From: Eubacterium sp.
Lineage (GTDB): Bacteria > Bacillota > Clostridia > Lachnospirales > Lachnospiraceae
NCBI GenBank assembly: GCA_017539165.1
Contig: JAFYHN010000035.1
Span: 1 to 64,000, forward strand
Reading direction: 5' to 3'
DNA length: 64,000 nucleotides
The notes below the pieces were generated by a model. It was not told the DNA's origin and made no database searches. It saw only the letters and a list, made by a program, of their open reading frames with translations. Position numbers and translations under genes: made by a program. The stretch's first letter is position 1, and each line of letters begins with the position of its first letter. Shown in pieces: positions 8,054 through 19,604 of this stretch.

Positions 8054-9388
8054 TTATATTATTTTGGCTTCCAGATCGTATATATCAGAATCAGTAACTT
8101 CAACTCTTACCATCTCACCTGATATCAGTTCTCTGTCACCATCTATAAAAATCATTCCATCGATATCCGGCGCATCCATATATGATCTGCCTACATAAAC
8201 ATCTTCATCAGGAAGATATCCATCTATTATAACATCAAGCTCTCTTCCTATATTTTTTTGAAGGATTTCACTTGATATATGCTGCTGAAGAAGCATTACA
8301 TCTTCAAATCTCTGAACTTTAATACTTTCTTCTATCTGATTCTCAAACTGAGCCGCAGGTGTACCTTGTTCTCGCGAATATGCAAATGCACCAACATGCT
8401 CAAGCCTAAGCTCTTCAAGAGTTTTAAGCATAGCTTCGTGATCATCTTGAGTTTCACCCGGAAATCCATTTATGATCGTTGATCTTATAACTATGTCAGG
8501 CATAGCCTGCCTAAGTTCTCCCACAACTTTCTTGATTCCTTCATTATCTATTCTTCTTGCCATACGTCTCAGCACTTCATCCTGAGTATGCTGAATAGGC
8601 ATATCAATATAATGAAGAACTTTAGGATTCGAAGCCATCTCATCTATCAGTTCAGGATATATTTCTTCAGGATATGCATAGAGAAGACGTATCCACTCTA
8701 TACCATCAATCTTCGAAAGTTCTCTGAGAAGAATATGAAGTCTCTTCTCATTATAGAGATCAATACCATAACATGTAGTTTCCTGTGCTACAAGTATAAG
8801 TTCTTTCACTCCTGAATCAGCAAGCACCTTCGCCTCTTCGACTACATTTTCCATAGGGATACTTTTATAAGAACCCTTGAAATACGGAATGGCACAATAT
8901 GTACATCTCTTGTCGCATCCATCTGCGATTTTAAGATATTCCATATATGGACGTTCTGTAAGAATACGTCCTATATTCTCCCTATTCGGATAAGGGGTAT
9001 CAAGTTCATCGTACTTCATGATGGTCTCCGCGGAATCTGCTCTCAGCTCATCCAGAATGTCAGCAACGCTGTCAAGACTCATCGTACCGAGAAATGCATC
9101 AACTTCAGGAAGTTCCTCACTTATTTCATCTTTATATCTCTGTGCCATACAACCGGCACATACAAGATATGAAAGCCTGCCGCTCTTGTACGCTGCAAGT
9201 TCAAGTAGTTTTTCAATACTCTCCTGAGTAGCGCTCTGAATGAAACAGCATGTATTTACTATAGCTGCATCAGCCTCTTCTATATCTGAAGTCAGGTTAT
9301 AACCTCTTTTCTGAAGCACACCGAGCATTCTTTCACTATCGGCAGTATTCTTATCACAACCAAGTGTGACGAGACAAACATTAAACAT
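8054..9388 (-). CDS. rimO: Ribosomal protein S12 methylthiotransferase RimO
   Basis: This 444-residue radical-SAM enzyme methylthiolates an aspartate of ribosomal protein S12. The N-terminal UPF0004 domain has its three cluster cysteines (C11 in TLGCDKN, C47, C80 in CAGCMAQR). The radical SAM triad is CDKRCTYC (C158, C162, C165), and a TRAM domain closes the C-terminus. The start is taken at the ATG at 9388, with AAAGGA 6 nt upstream; a longer frame from 9409 would overlap folD. It lies between folD and pgsA. The arrangement CDKN and the short TRAM region favour RimO over MiaB. Confidence 0.93.
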   Translation of the reverse strand: MFNVCLVTLGCDKNTADSERMLGVLQKRGYNLTSDIEEADAAIVNTCCFIQSATQESIEKLLELAAYKSGRLSYLVCAGCMAQRYKDEISEELPEVDAFLGTMSLDSVADILDELRADSAETIMKYDELDTPYPNRENIGRILTERPYMEYLKIADGCDKRCTYCAIPYFKGSYKSIPMENVVEEAKVLADSGVKELILVAQETTCYGIDLYNEKRLHILLRELSKIDGIEWIRLLYAYPEEIYPELIDEMASNPKVLHYIDMPIQHTQDEVLRRMARRIDNEGIKKVVGELRQAMPDIVIRSTIINGFPGETQDDHEAMLKTLEELRLEHVGAFAYSREQGTPAAQFENQIEESIKVQRFEDVMLLQQHISSEILQKNIGRELDVIIDGYLPDEDVYVGRSYMDAPDIDGMIFIDGDRELISGEMVRVEVTDSDIYDLEAKII

Positions 9389-9398
9389 ATTTTTTCCT

Positions 9399-10253
9399 TT
9401 ATAATCCATTCTGCATAAGAGCTGCCTGGTAGCAGTTGTTCATAAGACCAGCAATGGTCATAGGTCCAACACCACCCGGAACAGGCGTGATCTTTCCAGC
9501 AACTTCTGCAGCACTGTCATAATCAACGTCTCCACAGAGTTTCTTCGTTCCTTCAATTCTGTGAATTCCGACATCGATGACTGTAGCTCCCTCTTTTACA
9601 AAAGAACCATCTATAAACTTAGGCTTTCCAATAGCTACAACAAGGATATCAGCCTCTTTACAGATTTCTTTAAGGTTCTTTGTATGTGAATGGCAGATCG
9701 TAACTGTAGCATTTTCACGAAGAAGAAGGATTCCCATAGGTTTTCCAACTATATTGCTTCTTCCTACTACTACAGCATTTGCACCATCTATCTGAACATT
9801 ACTTCTCTTAAGGAGCTCAATAACCCCGGCAGGAGTACAAGATACAAAACCTCTCATGCCGATACTAAGACGTCCAACACTCTCCGGATGGAATCCGTCT
9901 ACATCTTTATCAGGATTGATTCTTCTAAGAACCGTCTCTTCATTTATATGCTTAGGAAGAGGAAGCTGAACAAGAATTCCATTAACCTCTTTATCAGCAT
10001 TGAGTTTATCAATAAGTTCCAGAAGCTCTTCTTCTGTCGTTTCTTCCGGAAGCTCATATGACTGCGAATTTATTCCTGTATATTCACAGGCTTTCTTCTT
10101 ATTTCCTACATAAACTGTAGATGCAGGGTCATTTCCAACAAGAATAACTGCAAGTGTCGTCTCGATACCCTTAGCTTTGAGGGCAGCAACATTTGCTTTA
10201 ACTTCATCTTTAAGTTCTGTGGATATTTTCTTTCCGTCGATTATCTCTGCCAT
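9399..10253 (-). CDS. folD: Bifunctional methylenetetrahydrofolate dehydrogenase/cyclohydrolase
   Basis: This 284-residue protein interconverts 5,10-methylene-, methenyl- and 10-formyl-tetrahydrofolate with NADP+. The catalytic Y48xxxK52 pair (YVGNKK), D119 in DKDVDGFHP, the nucleotide-binding GRSNIVGKP (164-172) and the C-terminal PGGVGPMT are all present. It follows fhs by 16 bp. The two enzymes form a one-carbon unit: formate is activated by Fhs and reduced by FolD. Confidence 0.96.
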   Translation of the reverse strand: MAEIIDGKKISTELKDEVKANVAALKAKGIETTLAVILVGNDPASTVYVGNKKKACEYTGINSQSYELPEETTEEELLELIDKLNADKEVNGILVQLPLPKHINEETVLRRINPDKDVDGFHPESVGRLSIGMRGFVSCTPAGVIELLKRSNVQIDGANAVVVGRSNIVGKPMGILLLRENATVTICHSHTKNLKEICKEADILVVAIGKPKFIDGSFVKEGATVIDVGIHRIEGTKKLCGDVDYDSAAEVAGKITPVPGGVGPMTIAGLMNNCYQAALMQNGL

Positions 10254-10269
10254 GTTATCTCCTTTTCTA

Positions 10270-11940
10270 TTAGAACAGACCTACTATCTCGCCTGATTCA
10301 AGAACATCTATTCTTTCTGCAGCAGGACTCTTTGGAAGTCCTGGCATAGTCATGATCGCACCAGCTATCGCAACTACGAAACCAGCTCCAGCAGAAACAT
10401 ATACCTCACGGATATTTACATTGAATCCTGTAGGACGTCCGAGAAGCTTCTGATCATCAGAAAGCGAATACTGAGTCTTAGCCATACAAACAGGAAGATT
10501 ACCGAATCCGAGAGATTCAATCCTCTTGAGTGCATTTGTTGCTTCAGCAGTATATTCAACTCCGTCAGCACCATAGATTTCTTTCGAAATAGTCTCAATC
10601 TTTTCTTTAAGTGAAAGGCTGTCCTCGTAAAGTAACTTGAAGTCATCTGAGCCCTCTTCAATAGCATCAAGAACCTGAGCGGCAAGTGCCTCTCCGCCTT
10701 CTCCACCTTTTGCCCAGACTTCAGAAACTGCAAATCTGCAGCCACTATCTTCTACGAAGCTCTTGATAGCCTCAACTTCTGCATCTGTATCTGAAACGAA
10801 CTTGTTGATAGTAACAACAACAGGAACATTATACTTCTTAAGGTTCTCTATATGTTTTCCAAGATTAACGATACCCTTCTTAAGAGCATCAACATTCTCA
10901 TTTGAAAGGTCTTCTTTTGCAACTCCACCGTTATACTTAAGTGCTCTTGCTGTAGCAACAAGAACAACAACATCAGGCTTGATACCTGCTTTTCTGCACT
11001 TAATATCAAGGAACTTCTCAGCACCAAGATCAGCACCGAATCCTGCCTCTGTGATAACATAATCAGCAACTTTAAGCGCTGTCTTTGTAGCACGGACCGA
11101 GTTACATCCATGTGCGATATTTGCGAAAGGACCACCATGTACAAAAACAGGGTTTCCTTCAAGTGACTGAATAAGATTTGGCTGAATAGCATCTTTAAGA
11201 AGAACTGCCATAGCGCCTACACACTTAAGTTCTGCAGCTGTAACTGGCTCATTGTCATAATTGTATGCAACAACAATCTTGCCAAGTCTATCCTTGAGAT
11301 CCTCAAGGTTCTCAGCAAGACAGAGAATAGCCATAACCTCTGTAGCAACAGTTATGCAGAAATGATCTTCTCTCACTACTCCGTCAAGTCTCTTACCAAG
11401 ACCAATTGTTATATTTCTGAGAGTACGATCGTTCATATCGAGACATCTCTTAACAACGACTCTCTTAGGATCTATTCTGAGTGCATTCCCCTGAAGCATA
11501 TGATTATCCAGCATTGCGCACATCAGATTATTAGCTGAAGTAATGGCATGAAAATCACCTGTGAAGTGAAGGTTCAGTTTATCCATAGGAACAGCCTGTG
11601 CATATCCACCGCCGGCTGCACCACCTTTTATACCAAAGCAAGGTCCAAGGGAAGGCTCACGGATTGCCATAACAGTATTCTTTCCGATTCTGTTAAGCGC
11701 ATCACCGAGACCAAGAGTAACTGTTGTCTTTCCTTCACCTGCAGGAGTCGGATTGATCGCTGTTACAAGAACAAGTTTGCCATCCTGCTTACCTTCCAGA
11801 CGAGAGATACATTCATTATTGATCTTAGCCATATAACGACCATACATATCGATGTCATCTTCACCAAAACCAACCTTTGCTGCCACTTCGCTGATCTTCA
11901 GCATTTTTGCACCCTGTGCGATTTCAATATCTGTTTTCAT
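10270..11940 (-). CDS. fhs: Formate-tetrahydrofolate ligase
   Basis: This 556-residue enzyme joins formate to tetrahydrofolate at the expense of ATP. The P-loop TPAGEGKTT is at 65-73, and family blocks such as [14 protein letters not shown] and [13 protein letters not shown] are intact. Full length for the family. It lies 26 bp after ftsK and 16 bp before folD, so formate assimilation is tied to this housekeeping operon. No other Wood-Ljungdahl gene is in the window, so acetogenesis cannot be inferred. Confidence 0.97.
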   Translation of the reverse strand: MKTDIEIAQGAKMLKISEVAAKVGFGEDDIDMYGRYMAKINNECISRLEGKQDGKLVLVTAINPTPAGEGKTTVTLGLGDALNRIGKNTVMAIREPSLGPCFGIKGGAAGGGYAQAVPMDKLNLHFTGDFHAITSANNLMCAMLDNHMLQGNALRIDPKRVVVKRCLDMNDRTLRNITIGLGKRLDGVVREDHFCITVATEVMAILCLAENLEDLKDRLGKIVVAYNYDNEPVTAAELKCVGAMAVLLKDAIQPNLIQSLEGNPVFVHGGPFANIAHGCNSVRATKTALKVADYVITEAGFGADLGAEKFLDIKCRKAGIKPDVVVLVATARALKYNGGVAKEDLSNENVDALKKGIVNLGKHIENLKKYNVPVVVTINKFVSDTDAEVEAIKSFVEDSGCRFAVSEVWAKGGEGGEALAAQVLDAIEEGSDDFKLLYEDSLSLKEKIETISKEIYGADGVEYTAEATNALKRIESLGFGNLPVCMAKTQYSLSDDQKLLGRPTGFNVNIREVYVSAGAGFVVAIAGAIMTMPGLPKSPAAERIDVLESGEIVGLF

Positions 11941-11966
11941 ACCGTACTCCTTTTTTATTTTATCTT

Positions 11967-14837
11967 TTACTTACCGAACGCTTCCAACGCAGACTCGAAC
12001 TCGTCAATCGTCATCAGAACCTTTCTAGGTTTTGTTCCCTCTTCAGGTCCGACTACACCGAATTCTTCAAGCTGATCCATAATACGGGCAGCTCTGTTGA
12101 ATCCAATACGAAGCATTCTCTGAAGATATCCTATAGAAGCTCTGTCTTTTTCGATAACGAATCTGGCAGCCTCATCAAAGTATTCATCGTATCTGTCTCC
12201 ATCGCCAGCTGAATCACCTGAATCTGATGAAGAACCTCCTGCTCCAGATGATTCTATTGACTGAGATATTGTCTCATCATATGTTGTCTCTCCGTAGTTT
12301 GACTTTATGAAGTTAACTACAGACAATATTTCATCATCTGACAGATATGCGCCCTGAACTCTGATTGGCTTAGTATATCCTGTCGGATAGAACAACATAT
12401 CTCCATTTCCGAGAAGTTTCTCAGCACCATTCATATCTATAATAGTTCTTGAATCAACAGCTGATGAAACTGAAAGAGCTATACGTGAAGGTACATTTGC
12501 CTTAATAAGACCGGTGATAACATCTACAGAAGGTCTCTGAGTCGCTATTATAAGATGGATACCGGCAGCTCTGGCAAGCTGACACAGTCTTACGATTGAA
12601 TCTTCCACCTCTTTGTGTGCAACCATCATGAGGTCTGCAAGCTCGTCGACGATAACCACAATCTGTGGCAAATGTCTGAACTGTGGATCATCATTAGGAC
12701 TTTCCGACTTAACCTTCTTGTTAAAGCCTTCTATATTTCTAACGTTATACTTCTCAAAGAGCTGATAACGTTTCGTCATCTCATCCACTGCCCAGTTAAG
12801 AGCACCGGCGGCCTTCTTTGCATCGGTAACGACCGGAATAAGAAGATGAGGTATATCGTTGTACATTGAAAACTCGACACGTTTAGGGTCGATCATGATC
12901 ATCTTAACGTCTTCAGGACCAGCCTTATAAAGAATACTCATGATAAGAGTATTGATACATACAGACTTACCGGAACCTGTAGCACCTGCAACAAGAAGGT
13001 GCGGCATCTTCGCTACATCCGAGATAATGATCTGTCCACTTATATCTTTACCAACTGCAAACGCAAGCTTGGACTTAAATCTTTCATATATATCATTGTC
13101 GATAAGATCTCTGAAATATACCGACTGTTTATCTTTGTTAGGTATCTCGATACCAATCGAAGATTTGCCCGGTATCGGAGCTTCGATACGTATATCAGTA
13201 GCTGCGAGTGCAAGTTTGATATCATTTTCAAGTGAAAGAATCTTATTAACTCTTACCCCCTGCTCAGGCTGAAGCTCATATCTTGTGATGGCAGGACCGA
13301 CACTACAGTTAGTTATAGTGACATTTACGCCAAAGCTTTCAAGTGATGACTTAAGAGCGATAGCCGTTTCTCTTACTGTAGCACTTCCGGTCTTACTGAA
13401 GCCGTTTCTTCCTCCAGACTTAAGAAGTTTCATAGGCGGTTTCACATACTGCTTCTTTACTTCTTTATGTCCTTCTATCTCCTGGCCTATCTCCTTGGTA
13501 GCCTGTTCCTTATCCTGTCTTGTAACCTTTTCTGCTTCTTCTGTCTGAGCAGACGCAGGTTCAACAGTTTCCTTAGGAACCTCCTGACGAGTAACTACAC
13601 TTTCAGTTTTTTCTTTTTTGGATTTAGGTCCTGTATAATCCGGAGAAACTTTTCCTGTAGCATCATTATATCTTTCAGGACCACCAAGTGGATCATCATA
13701 AGTTTTCGGATCAAGCTCAAGTTCAAAGAAATCCTTCGGCTTATAATCCGGAGCTATCGTATCTGATGGCTTACCGGAATTGTAAAGAGCATTTACACTA
13801 TTTATCTCAGATAAAAGATCTGTTCCTGCTGTAGATACAGCCTTACGAGGTCCCATATCACCGGGCATCATAATCTCACTTTCTGCTTTCGGAAGATATG
13901 TCTTCGGTGTTGCTGTATGAGTGTCATTTAAATCTACATCCGGAAGGATCTCATGTATCTCTTCCTCTGGAACTATCTTATTAGACTTCCTTCTTACCTT
14001 CTTCTTTGTAGCCGCAGAAGACTTACCCTGCTTATCCAGAACTCTTATATCATTCAGGATATCTTTGTTAGACGCAACCTTCTTCTCCAGATTACGGTTA
14101 AGTTTTGCAGGTTCCTTATATTCATAGGAAATGTCATCTTCGTCGTCATATTCATCATCATCGTAGTCATATTTTTCGACTTCACCAGGATTCAGATTGA
14201 ATATAAGTCCAAATATATCTGCAATCTTGACATTCGTAACCATTATTATCGAGATAATAATAAGAACTATGGATACGATAACTGCTCCTACTCTGCTTAT
14301 AACCTTCGCAATAAGAGTTACAAGTCCACCGAATAACACACCACCACCGCGATGATTATTGAATCCGTCAAAATAAAGAGACTTAACGGTCACACCTTTT
14401 GTTCCGGCAACGAGCTGACATATACAGCCAACAGCAAGAACAAGAACAAATATCCATATAAGTTTTTTAATAAGTTTACGCTTAGGGCCGTTAGCAAGTA
14501 TAAAACAATAACCTATAAAAAATATTATAGGAAGAACATAGAACGTTCCTCCGAATAAACCAAAGAAAAATCCACTCGCCGCAAGTCCGGCTTTCCCGCA
14601 AATGCCATAAGTACCGAGAACCAGAAGTAGCGTTAACGTAAAACAAACTATGGCATAAATCTCACGCAGATTTTCAGGCGGAGTTTTAGCCTCTTCTCTT
14701 TCAAGAGCCCTCTGCCTCTCATATGCTTTTGTATTCTTTCTCGGAGTTTTACCGGTTCTTTTAGCAGTAGTCGTTGTTCTTTTTCTAGTTCCGGTACTGC
14801 TATTTCTCTTGCCGGTCGTACTCTTCTTTGCCGCCAT
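11967..14837 (-). CDS. ftsK: DNA translocase FtsK/SpoIIIE
   Basis: This 956-residue protein pumps DNA at the division or sporulation septum. A basic N-terminal tail of about 60 residues leads into about four membrane helices (about 60-205). An acidic, low-complexity linker (about 215-470) follows. The motor has Walker A GATGSGKS (618-625) and Walker [11 protein letters not shown] (727-736), and a winged-helix gamma domain closes the chain (about 885-956). A Ser/Gly/Asp-rich spacer precedes the gamma domain. The start ATG has a GGTGG site and lies 19 bp past the terminator of the preceding gene. I could not place its promoter. Confidence 0.95.
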   Translation of the reverse strand: MAAKKSTTGKRNSSTGTRKRTTTTAKRTGKTPRKNTKAYERQRALEREEAKTPPENLREIYAIVCFTLTLLLVLGTYGICGKAGLAASGFFFGLFGGTFYVLPIIFFIGYCFILANGPKRKLIKKLIWIFVLVLAVGCICQLVAGTKGVTVKSLYFDGFNNHRGGGVLFGGLVTLIAKVISRVGAVIVSIVLIIISIIMVTNVKIADIFGLIFNLNPGEVEKYDYDDDEYDDEDDISYEYKEPAKLNRNLEKKVASNKDILNDIRVLDKQGKSSAATKKKVRRKSNKIVPEEEIHEILPDVDLNDTHTATPKTYLPKAESEIMMPGDMGPRKAVSTAGTDLLSEINSVNALYNSGKPSDTIAPDYKPKDFFELELDPKTYDDPLGGPERYNDATGKVSPDYTGPKSKKEKTESVVTRQEVPKETVEPASAQTEEAEKVTRQDKEQATKEIGQEIEGHKEVKKQYVKPPMKLLKSGGRNGFSKTGSATVRETAIALKSSLESFGVNVTITNCSVGPAITRYELQPEQGVRVNKILSLENDIKLALAATDIRIEAPIPGKSSIGIEIPNKDKQSVYFRDLIDNDIYERFKSKLAFAVGKDISGQIIISDVAKMPHLLVAGATGSGKSVCINTLIMSILYKAGPEDVKMIMIDPKRVEFSMYNDIPHLLIPVVTDAKKAAGALNWAVDEMTKRYQLFEKYNVRNIEGFNKKVKSESPNDDPQFRHLPQIVVIVDELADLMMVAHKEVEDSIVRLCQLARAAGIHLIIATQRPSVDVITGLIKANVPSRIALSVSSAVDSRTIIDMNGAEKLLGNGDMLFYPTGYTKPIRVQGAYLSDDEILSVVNFIKSNYGETTYDETISQSIESSGAGGSSSDSGDSAGDGDRYDEYFDEAARFVIEKDRASIGYLQRMLRIGFNRAARIMDQLEEFGVVGPEEGTKPRKVLMTIDEFESALEAFGK

Positions 14838-14856
14838 CTTCTTACCACCTTTAAAA

Positions 14857-14879
14857 CCCTCCGCAGGTCGTGCGGAGGG
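14857..14879 (-). terminator. Terminator after cellobiose phosphorylase
   Basis: CCCTCCGCA and TGCGGAGGG form a perfect 9-bp stem with a 5-nt loop, followed by TTTTA on the minus strand. It closes the pnp-cellobiose phosphorylase unit. Confidence 0.9.
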
Positions 14880-14889
14880 AAATATATAT

Positions 14890-17304
14890 CTACATTTCGA
14901 CTAAGATATCATTCTTATCTTTTAACTTATCTGCCGGAATATAGTTAGATTCTAATTTCTCTCCATTAAGTGTTACCGACTTAACTCCAGATTCGGAACC
15001 GTTCGGATTCTCGAACTTAATAGACAGATGCTTTCCGCGGAAATTCTTTGATATCTCAAAGTTCTTCCACTCAGAAGGTATAGCAGGATCTATCTTCAAG
15101 CCGTAGAAATCAGGTCTCATTCCCATCATTCCTTCAACGCAGCCAACCATAACTGTTGATGCTGTACCTGTAAGCCAATGCACATGTGCACGTCCATGTC
15201 TTGGACTATCCTTACCTTCAACAAACTGACCATAACAATATGGTTCCAGTTTTCTAATCTCTGCCTTATCGTTCATAGCTGCAGGAGCATTCTCCATAAA
15301 GTATTCAAATGCTCTGTTACCATGTCCCATAAGAGACTCAGCAAGTATTATCCAGCCCTGTGGCTGAGAGAAAATACCGCCATTTTCTTTCGTAGATGCA
15401 TTGAAGAGAAGCATAAGTGCTCCATCAAATGCATGCTCCTTATATGCAGGAGCCATAAGCATAACACCATAGTCAGTATTAAGCTCTCTATTAACACTTT
15501 CAAGTGCCTTCTCTGCCTGATCCTTTGTAGCAAGTCCACTTATTACAGACCAGCTCTGAGGATTAAGCCACATGGATGCTTCAGGATCTGACTTCTGTCC
15601 AATAACCTGTCCACTCTCCATGAAACCTCTAATGAATCTATCTCCATCCCAGCACTTGTCATTCAAAATATCGCCCAGCTTTTTCTGCTGTTCGTCTATA
15701 TAAGATATATAATCGGAATCCTTTTTGTATTCCGCGAATTTTCTAATTATTGTAAATGCATAATACAGCTGAAAAGCAACAAATGTTGATTCGCCTTTCT
15801 TACCAAGTCTTAAGCAGTCATTCCAATCCGCATGAAGCCCGGCTGGCATACCGTGAGTTCCGAGTCTGTTCATCGAAAAATCAATAGCTCTCTTCAGATG
15901 ATCATATACAGTTCCTTCATCTCTGTTTGCATAAACGATAACTTCATCTATGAAATCAAGATTACCGGATTCGGATATATACTTGAATACAGTAGGGAAA
16001 AGCCACAGTGCATCATCTGCTCTATAAGCAGGATGTCCAGTTTCTTTAGCATAAACCGAATTCTCGTCATTCTCATCAGGGCATGTCTCATGACCTGCAT
16101 TATGTGTAAATTTAACGAGCGGAAGTCCACCGCCGTTATCAACCTGTGCTGAAAGCATGAATCTTATCTTATCAGCAGCAGCTTCAGGATCAAGATGGAT
16201 AACACCCTGAATATCCTGAACAGTGTCTCTGTATCCATATCCATTTCTCAGACCGCAATATGTAAATGATGCGGCTCTGGACCAGATAAATGTCATGAAA
16301 CAGTTAAATGCATTCCATGTATTTATCATTGAATTGAATTCAGGACTTGGCGTCTTAACCTGGAAGTTCTCCAGCTTACCATGCCAGTATTCAATAAGTT
16401 CATCTACTTCTGACTGAACCTTTGCTTCCGGATCATCACTGTACTGAGCAAGGATTTTCTCAGCCTCATCATCTTCTTTCATTCCGACGATGTAAACAAG
16501 TGTCTTCGACTCTCCCGGTGCAAGTGTTATCTTGCTTGAAAGAGCTCCGCAGCTGTTTAGATTATAATTAAGCTCTCCGCCAAGATCTCCAGTTTCAACT
16601 CCCACAGGATTTGAATAATTTCTGTAGTTGCCAAGAAATGCCTCTTTATCACCACAGTAAGAAGAAACATCAGCCCCTGCAAGACCAATAAATCTGGTCT
16701 TGACAGTGCTTCCGTTTATAGCAGATTTGCTTACATTTTCATTTATTATCTGTTTAATACGGTTTCCCGTGAAATACGTTCTTGTAATGAAAAGTGTGTA
16801 CTGAAGATTAACCTGATCCTGCTCATAGTTACCCTCGTTTGTAAACTCAGCATAACTTGTAACAGTAAGGTCCTTAGGCTTGTCGGATACATTTGTCACT
16901 CTCATACTCCAGACTTCATAAGTCTTGTTTAGAGGTACATAGTATGTAGCCTCACCTCTTACGCCGGAATACTGTGAACGTATAACGGTATAAGCAGTTC
17001 CATGTTTTACCTCGCTCTTGAACTGATCAAGAGGCTTACCAACAGGCATCCATGAATTAGACCAATAATCTCCCGTTTCATTGTCGCGAAGATAGATATA
17101 TCTTCCAGGTTGATCAAAGCTGTTGAATACATATCTCAGAATTCGTCCGTCTGCTCCGGACTTCTCAAAGCTGTATCCTCCAGCATTATTGGAAATGATT
17201 GCACCGTACTCCGGCGAGCCAAGGTAATTGGCCCATGGTGCCGGTGTATCAGGTTTCGTAATGATATATTCCTTATGTTCTTCATCAAAGTATCCGTATC
17301 TCAT
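14890..17304 (-). CDS. Glycoside hydrolase family 94 cellobiose phosphorylase
   Basis: This 804-residue enzyme splits cellobiose with phosphate into glucose 1-phosphate and glucose in the cytoplasm, saving ATP. The N-terminus MRYGYFDEEHKEYIIT and the WANYLGSPEYGAIISNNAGGYSF block are typical of cellobiose phosphorylases. The catalytic segment HADWNDCLRLG (491-501) carries the general-acid aspartate. There is no signal peptide. Length fits the family. Cellodextrin phosphorylase is less likely because those are longer. It starts only 20 bp after the pnp stop, with a GGGGG site, so it is probably co-transcribed with pnp. Its substrate could come from the cellulase at 33418-35022. Confidence 0.9.
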   Translation of the reverse strand: MRYGYFDEEHKEYIITKPDTPAPWANYLGSPEYGAIISNNAGGYSFEKSGADGRILRYVFNSFDQPGRYIYLRDNETGDYWSNSWMPVGKPLDQFKSEVKHGTAYTVIRSQYSGVRGEATYYVPLNKTYEVWSMRVTNVSDKPKDLTVTSYAEFTNEGNYEQDQVNLQYTLFITRTYFTGNRIKQIINENVSKSAINGSTVKTRFIGLAGADVSSYCGDKEAFLGNYRNYSNPVGVETGDLGGELNYNLNSCGALSSKITLAPGESKTLVYIVGMKEDDEAEKILAQYSDDPEAKVQSEVDELIEYWHGKLENFQVKTPSPEFNSMINTWNAFNCFMTFIWSRAASFTYCGLRNGYGYRDTVQDIQGVIHLDPEAAADKIRFMLSAQVDNGGGLPLVKFTHNAGHETCPDENDENSVYAKETGHPAYRADDALWLFPTVFKYISESGNLDFIDEVIVYANRDEGTVYDHLKRAIDFSMNRLGTHGMPAGLHADWNDCLRLGKKGESTFVAFQLYYAFTIIRKFAEYKKDSDYISYIDEQQKKLGDILNDKCWDGDRFIRGFMESGQVIGQKSDPEASMWLNPQSWSVISGLATKDQAEKALESVNRELNTDYGVMLMAPAYKEHAFDGALMLLFNASTKENGGIFSQPQGWIILAESLMGHGNRAFEYFMENAPAAMNDKAEIRKLEPYCYGQFVEGKDSPRHGRAHVHWLTGTASTVMVGCVEGMMGMRPDFYGLKIDPAIPSEWKNFEISKNFRGKHLSIKFENPNGSESGVKSVTLNGEKLESNYIPADKLKDKNDILVEM

Positions 17305-17324
17305 AGAAACCCCCGAGTTATTTT

Positions 17325-19412
17325 TTACTGTTCAGCGTCCTTAAGTGAAAGGCTGATCTTGCCCATTCTGTCAACATCAAGAACCTTTACCTTAACAACG
17401 TCTCCGATGTTTACAACATCTTCAACTTTTTCTACTCTTTCCTGAGCGAGTTTTGATATATGGATCATTCCGTCCTTATTAGGAGCAAGCTGTACAAATG
17501 CACCGAATGGCATAATTCTAACAACTTCACCTTCATATGTCTTTCCAACTTCGATTGGATCAACTATTGAACGGATTGTCTTAATAGCTTTCTCGATACC
17601 TTCTTTGTCAGTACCGCATACAGAGATATTTCCATCATCATCGATATCAATCTTAACACCTGTCTCTTCGATGATAGAGTTGATTGTCTTACCACGCTGT
17701 CCGATAACTTCACCAATCTTCTCTGGATCGATTGTGATGAACTTGATCTTAGGAGCGTACTCATTAACTTCCTCACGTGGAGCAGGGATAGCTTTGAGCA
17801 TGCACTCATCAAGTATGAAGAATCTAGCCTGTCTTGTACGCTCGATAGCACCCTTGATGATTTCATCAGTAAGACCGTGAATCTTGATATCCATCTGGAT
17901 AGCTGTGATACCTTCTTTTGTACCTGCTACCTTGAAGTCCATATCTCCGAAGAAGTCCTCGAGACCCTGGATATCTGTAAGAAGTACGAAATCGTCATCT
18001 GTCTCACCAGTTACAAGTCCGCAGCTGATACCAGCTACAGGAGCTTTGATAGGTACACCTGCTGCCATAAGTGACATACATGATGCACATGTTGAACCCA
18101 TTGATGTAGATCCGTTTGACTCAAATGTCTCGGATACGGCACGGATTGCATATGGGAAATCTTCCTTTGAAGGAATAACTGGAAGGAGTGCTCTCTCTGC
18201 AAGTGCTCCATGTCCAATCTCACGACGTCCTGGACCACGACTTACCTTTGTCTCACCTACTGAGTATGAAGGGAAGTTGTAGTGATGCATATATCTCTTC
18301 TCTGTGATATAGTCATCAAGTCCGTCGATTCTCTGTGCCTCTGAAAGAGGTGCAAGTGTAACGATGTCACAGATCTGTGTCTGTCCTCTTGTGAACATAG
18401 CTGATCCATGAACTCTAGGGATTATATCTACTTCAGCCGCAAGTGGTCTGATCTGGTCAAGTGCACGACCATCTGGACGCTTGTGATCCTTGAGAATCAT
18501 CTTACGTACTGTCTTCTTCTGATACTGATAGAGAGCATCACCGAGGAATGCAAGCCACTCTTCGTTCTCTGCATATCTTTCCTTAAGCATATCCTTGAAT
18601 GCATCGATGTTCTTCTCTCTTGTCTGCTTATCATCTGTAAATACTGCTTCTTCCATCTGCGCTGGTGGGATAACTGACTTGATATCCTCAAAGAGCTCTT
18701 CAGGAACTGCATAACTCTTATATTCGAACTTAGGCTTTCCACAATCAGCTACGATCTTCTCGATGAACTCGATAACCTTCTGGTTAACCTTGTGAGCCTC
18801 AAATATTGCCTCAAGCATTTTATCTTCAGGAACCTGGTTAGCACCAGCCTCGATCATGATAACCTTATACTTTGTTGATGCAACTGTAAGGTTCATATCT
18901 GATACTGAAAGCTGTGCAGCGCTTGGGTTGAATACAAGGTGATCATTGATAAGACCAACCTGTGTAGTAGCACATGGACCATCAAATGGGATATCTGATA
19001 TAGATGTTGCGATAGCTGAACCAAGCATAGCTGTAAGCTCTGGTCTGCAATCAGGATCTACTGAAAGAACTAAGCTCTCAAGTGTAACATCATTTCTGAA
19101 ATCCTTTGGGAAAAGAGGACGCATAGGACGGTCGATAACACGACATGTAAGAACGGCATTTTCTGATGCCTTACCCTCTCTCTTGTTGAATCCTCCAGGA
19201 ATCTTACCAACAGAATACATCTTCTCATTGTACTCAACTGAGAGTGGGAAGAAGTCGATTCCATCTCTTGGCTCCTTGGAAGCTGTAGCTGTTGAAAGAA
19301 CTACAGTATCACCATAGTGAATAAGAACTGCTCCGTTAGCCTGCTTACCAACTCTGTCTACATCTACTCTGAGAGTCTTTCCGGCAAGCTCCATTTCATA
19401 CTTCTTGTACAT
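17325..19412 (-). CDS. pnp: Polynucleotide phosphorylase
   Basis: This 695-residue exoribonuclease degrades RNA 3' to 5' with phosphate. Two RNase PH-like domains are followed by KH (VIGQRGKTINSIIEETG) and S1 (YEGEVVRIMPFGAFVQL) domains. The catalytic GPGRREIGHGALAERAL block is intact. The start is set at the ATG at 19412, with AGGAG 7 nt upstream; an in-frame ATG six codons earlier overlaps this ribosome site. In many Firmicutes pnp directly follows rpsO; here rpsO is 3 kb upstream, with a secreted-protein gene and aroE-aroK in between. A 129-nt structured leader and its own promoter precede it. Confidence 0.96.
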   Translation of the reverse strand: MYKKYEMELAGKTLRVDVDRVGKQANGAVLIHYGDTVVLSTATASKEPRDGIDFFPLSVEYNEKMYSVGKIPGGFNKREGKASENAVLTCRVIDRPMRPLFPKDFRNDVTLESLVLSVDPDCRPELTAMLGSAIATSISDIPFDGPCATTQVGLINDHLVFNPSAAQLSVSDMNLTVASTKYKVIMIEAGANQVPEDKMLEAIFEAHKVNQKVIEFIEKIVADCGKPKFEYKSYAVPEELFEDIKSVIPPAQMEEAVFTDDKQTREKNIDAFKDMLKERYAENEEWLAFLGDALYQYQKKTVRKMILKDHKRPDGRALDQIRPLAAEVDIIPRVHGSAMFTRGQTQICDIVTLAPLSEAQRIDGLDDYITEKRYMHHYNFPSYSVGETKVSRGPGRREIGHGALAERALLPVIPSKEDFPYAIRAVSETFESNGSTSMGSTCASCMSLMAAGVPIKAPVAGISCGLVTGETDDDFVLLTDIQGLEDFFGDMDFKVAGTKEGITAIQMDIKIHGLTDEIIKGAIERTRQARFFILDECMLKAIPAPREEVNEYAPKIKFITIDPEKIGEVIGQRGKTINSIIEETGVKIDIDDDGNISVCGTDKEGIEKAIKTIRSIVDPIEVGKTYEGEVVRIMPFGAFVQLAPNKDGMIHISKLAQERVEKVEDVVNIGDVVKVKVLDVDRMGKISLSLKDAEQ

Positions 19413-19464
19413 TTCGTTTCTCCTTTGCATTATTAAGGCAGTACACGCCTTTTTGTTTTAACAA

Positions 19465-19593
19465 TGCGAGGACTTTCCGAAACGACTGAAAAGCTATGAA
19501 GCAGATAAAGCTCTGCACTATGATAATCACTTCATGGCTTTTCAGTAGTCTCGGCCGTGGGACGTCTAAATAACGCTTACGTCCAGCCTCGCA
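19465..19593 (-). ncRNA. Structured pnp leader (multi-stem RNA)
   Basis: An outer stem TGCGAGG/CCTCGCA encloses two helices: an 18-bp stem (GACTGAAAAGC…ATGAAG against CTTCAT…GCTTTTCAGT) and GGACGT/ACGTCC. A competing pairing GGACTTT/AAAGTCC uses bases next to and within the outer stem. The predicted transcript start lies only a few nt before the element. A leader hairpin that controls pnp is known in E. coli, so an autoregulatory role is plausible; a repeat element is the alternative. Confidence 0.55.
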
Positions 19594-19604
19594 AAGTCCA
19601 CTAG

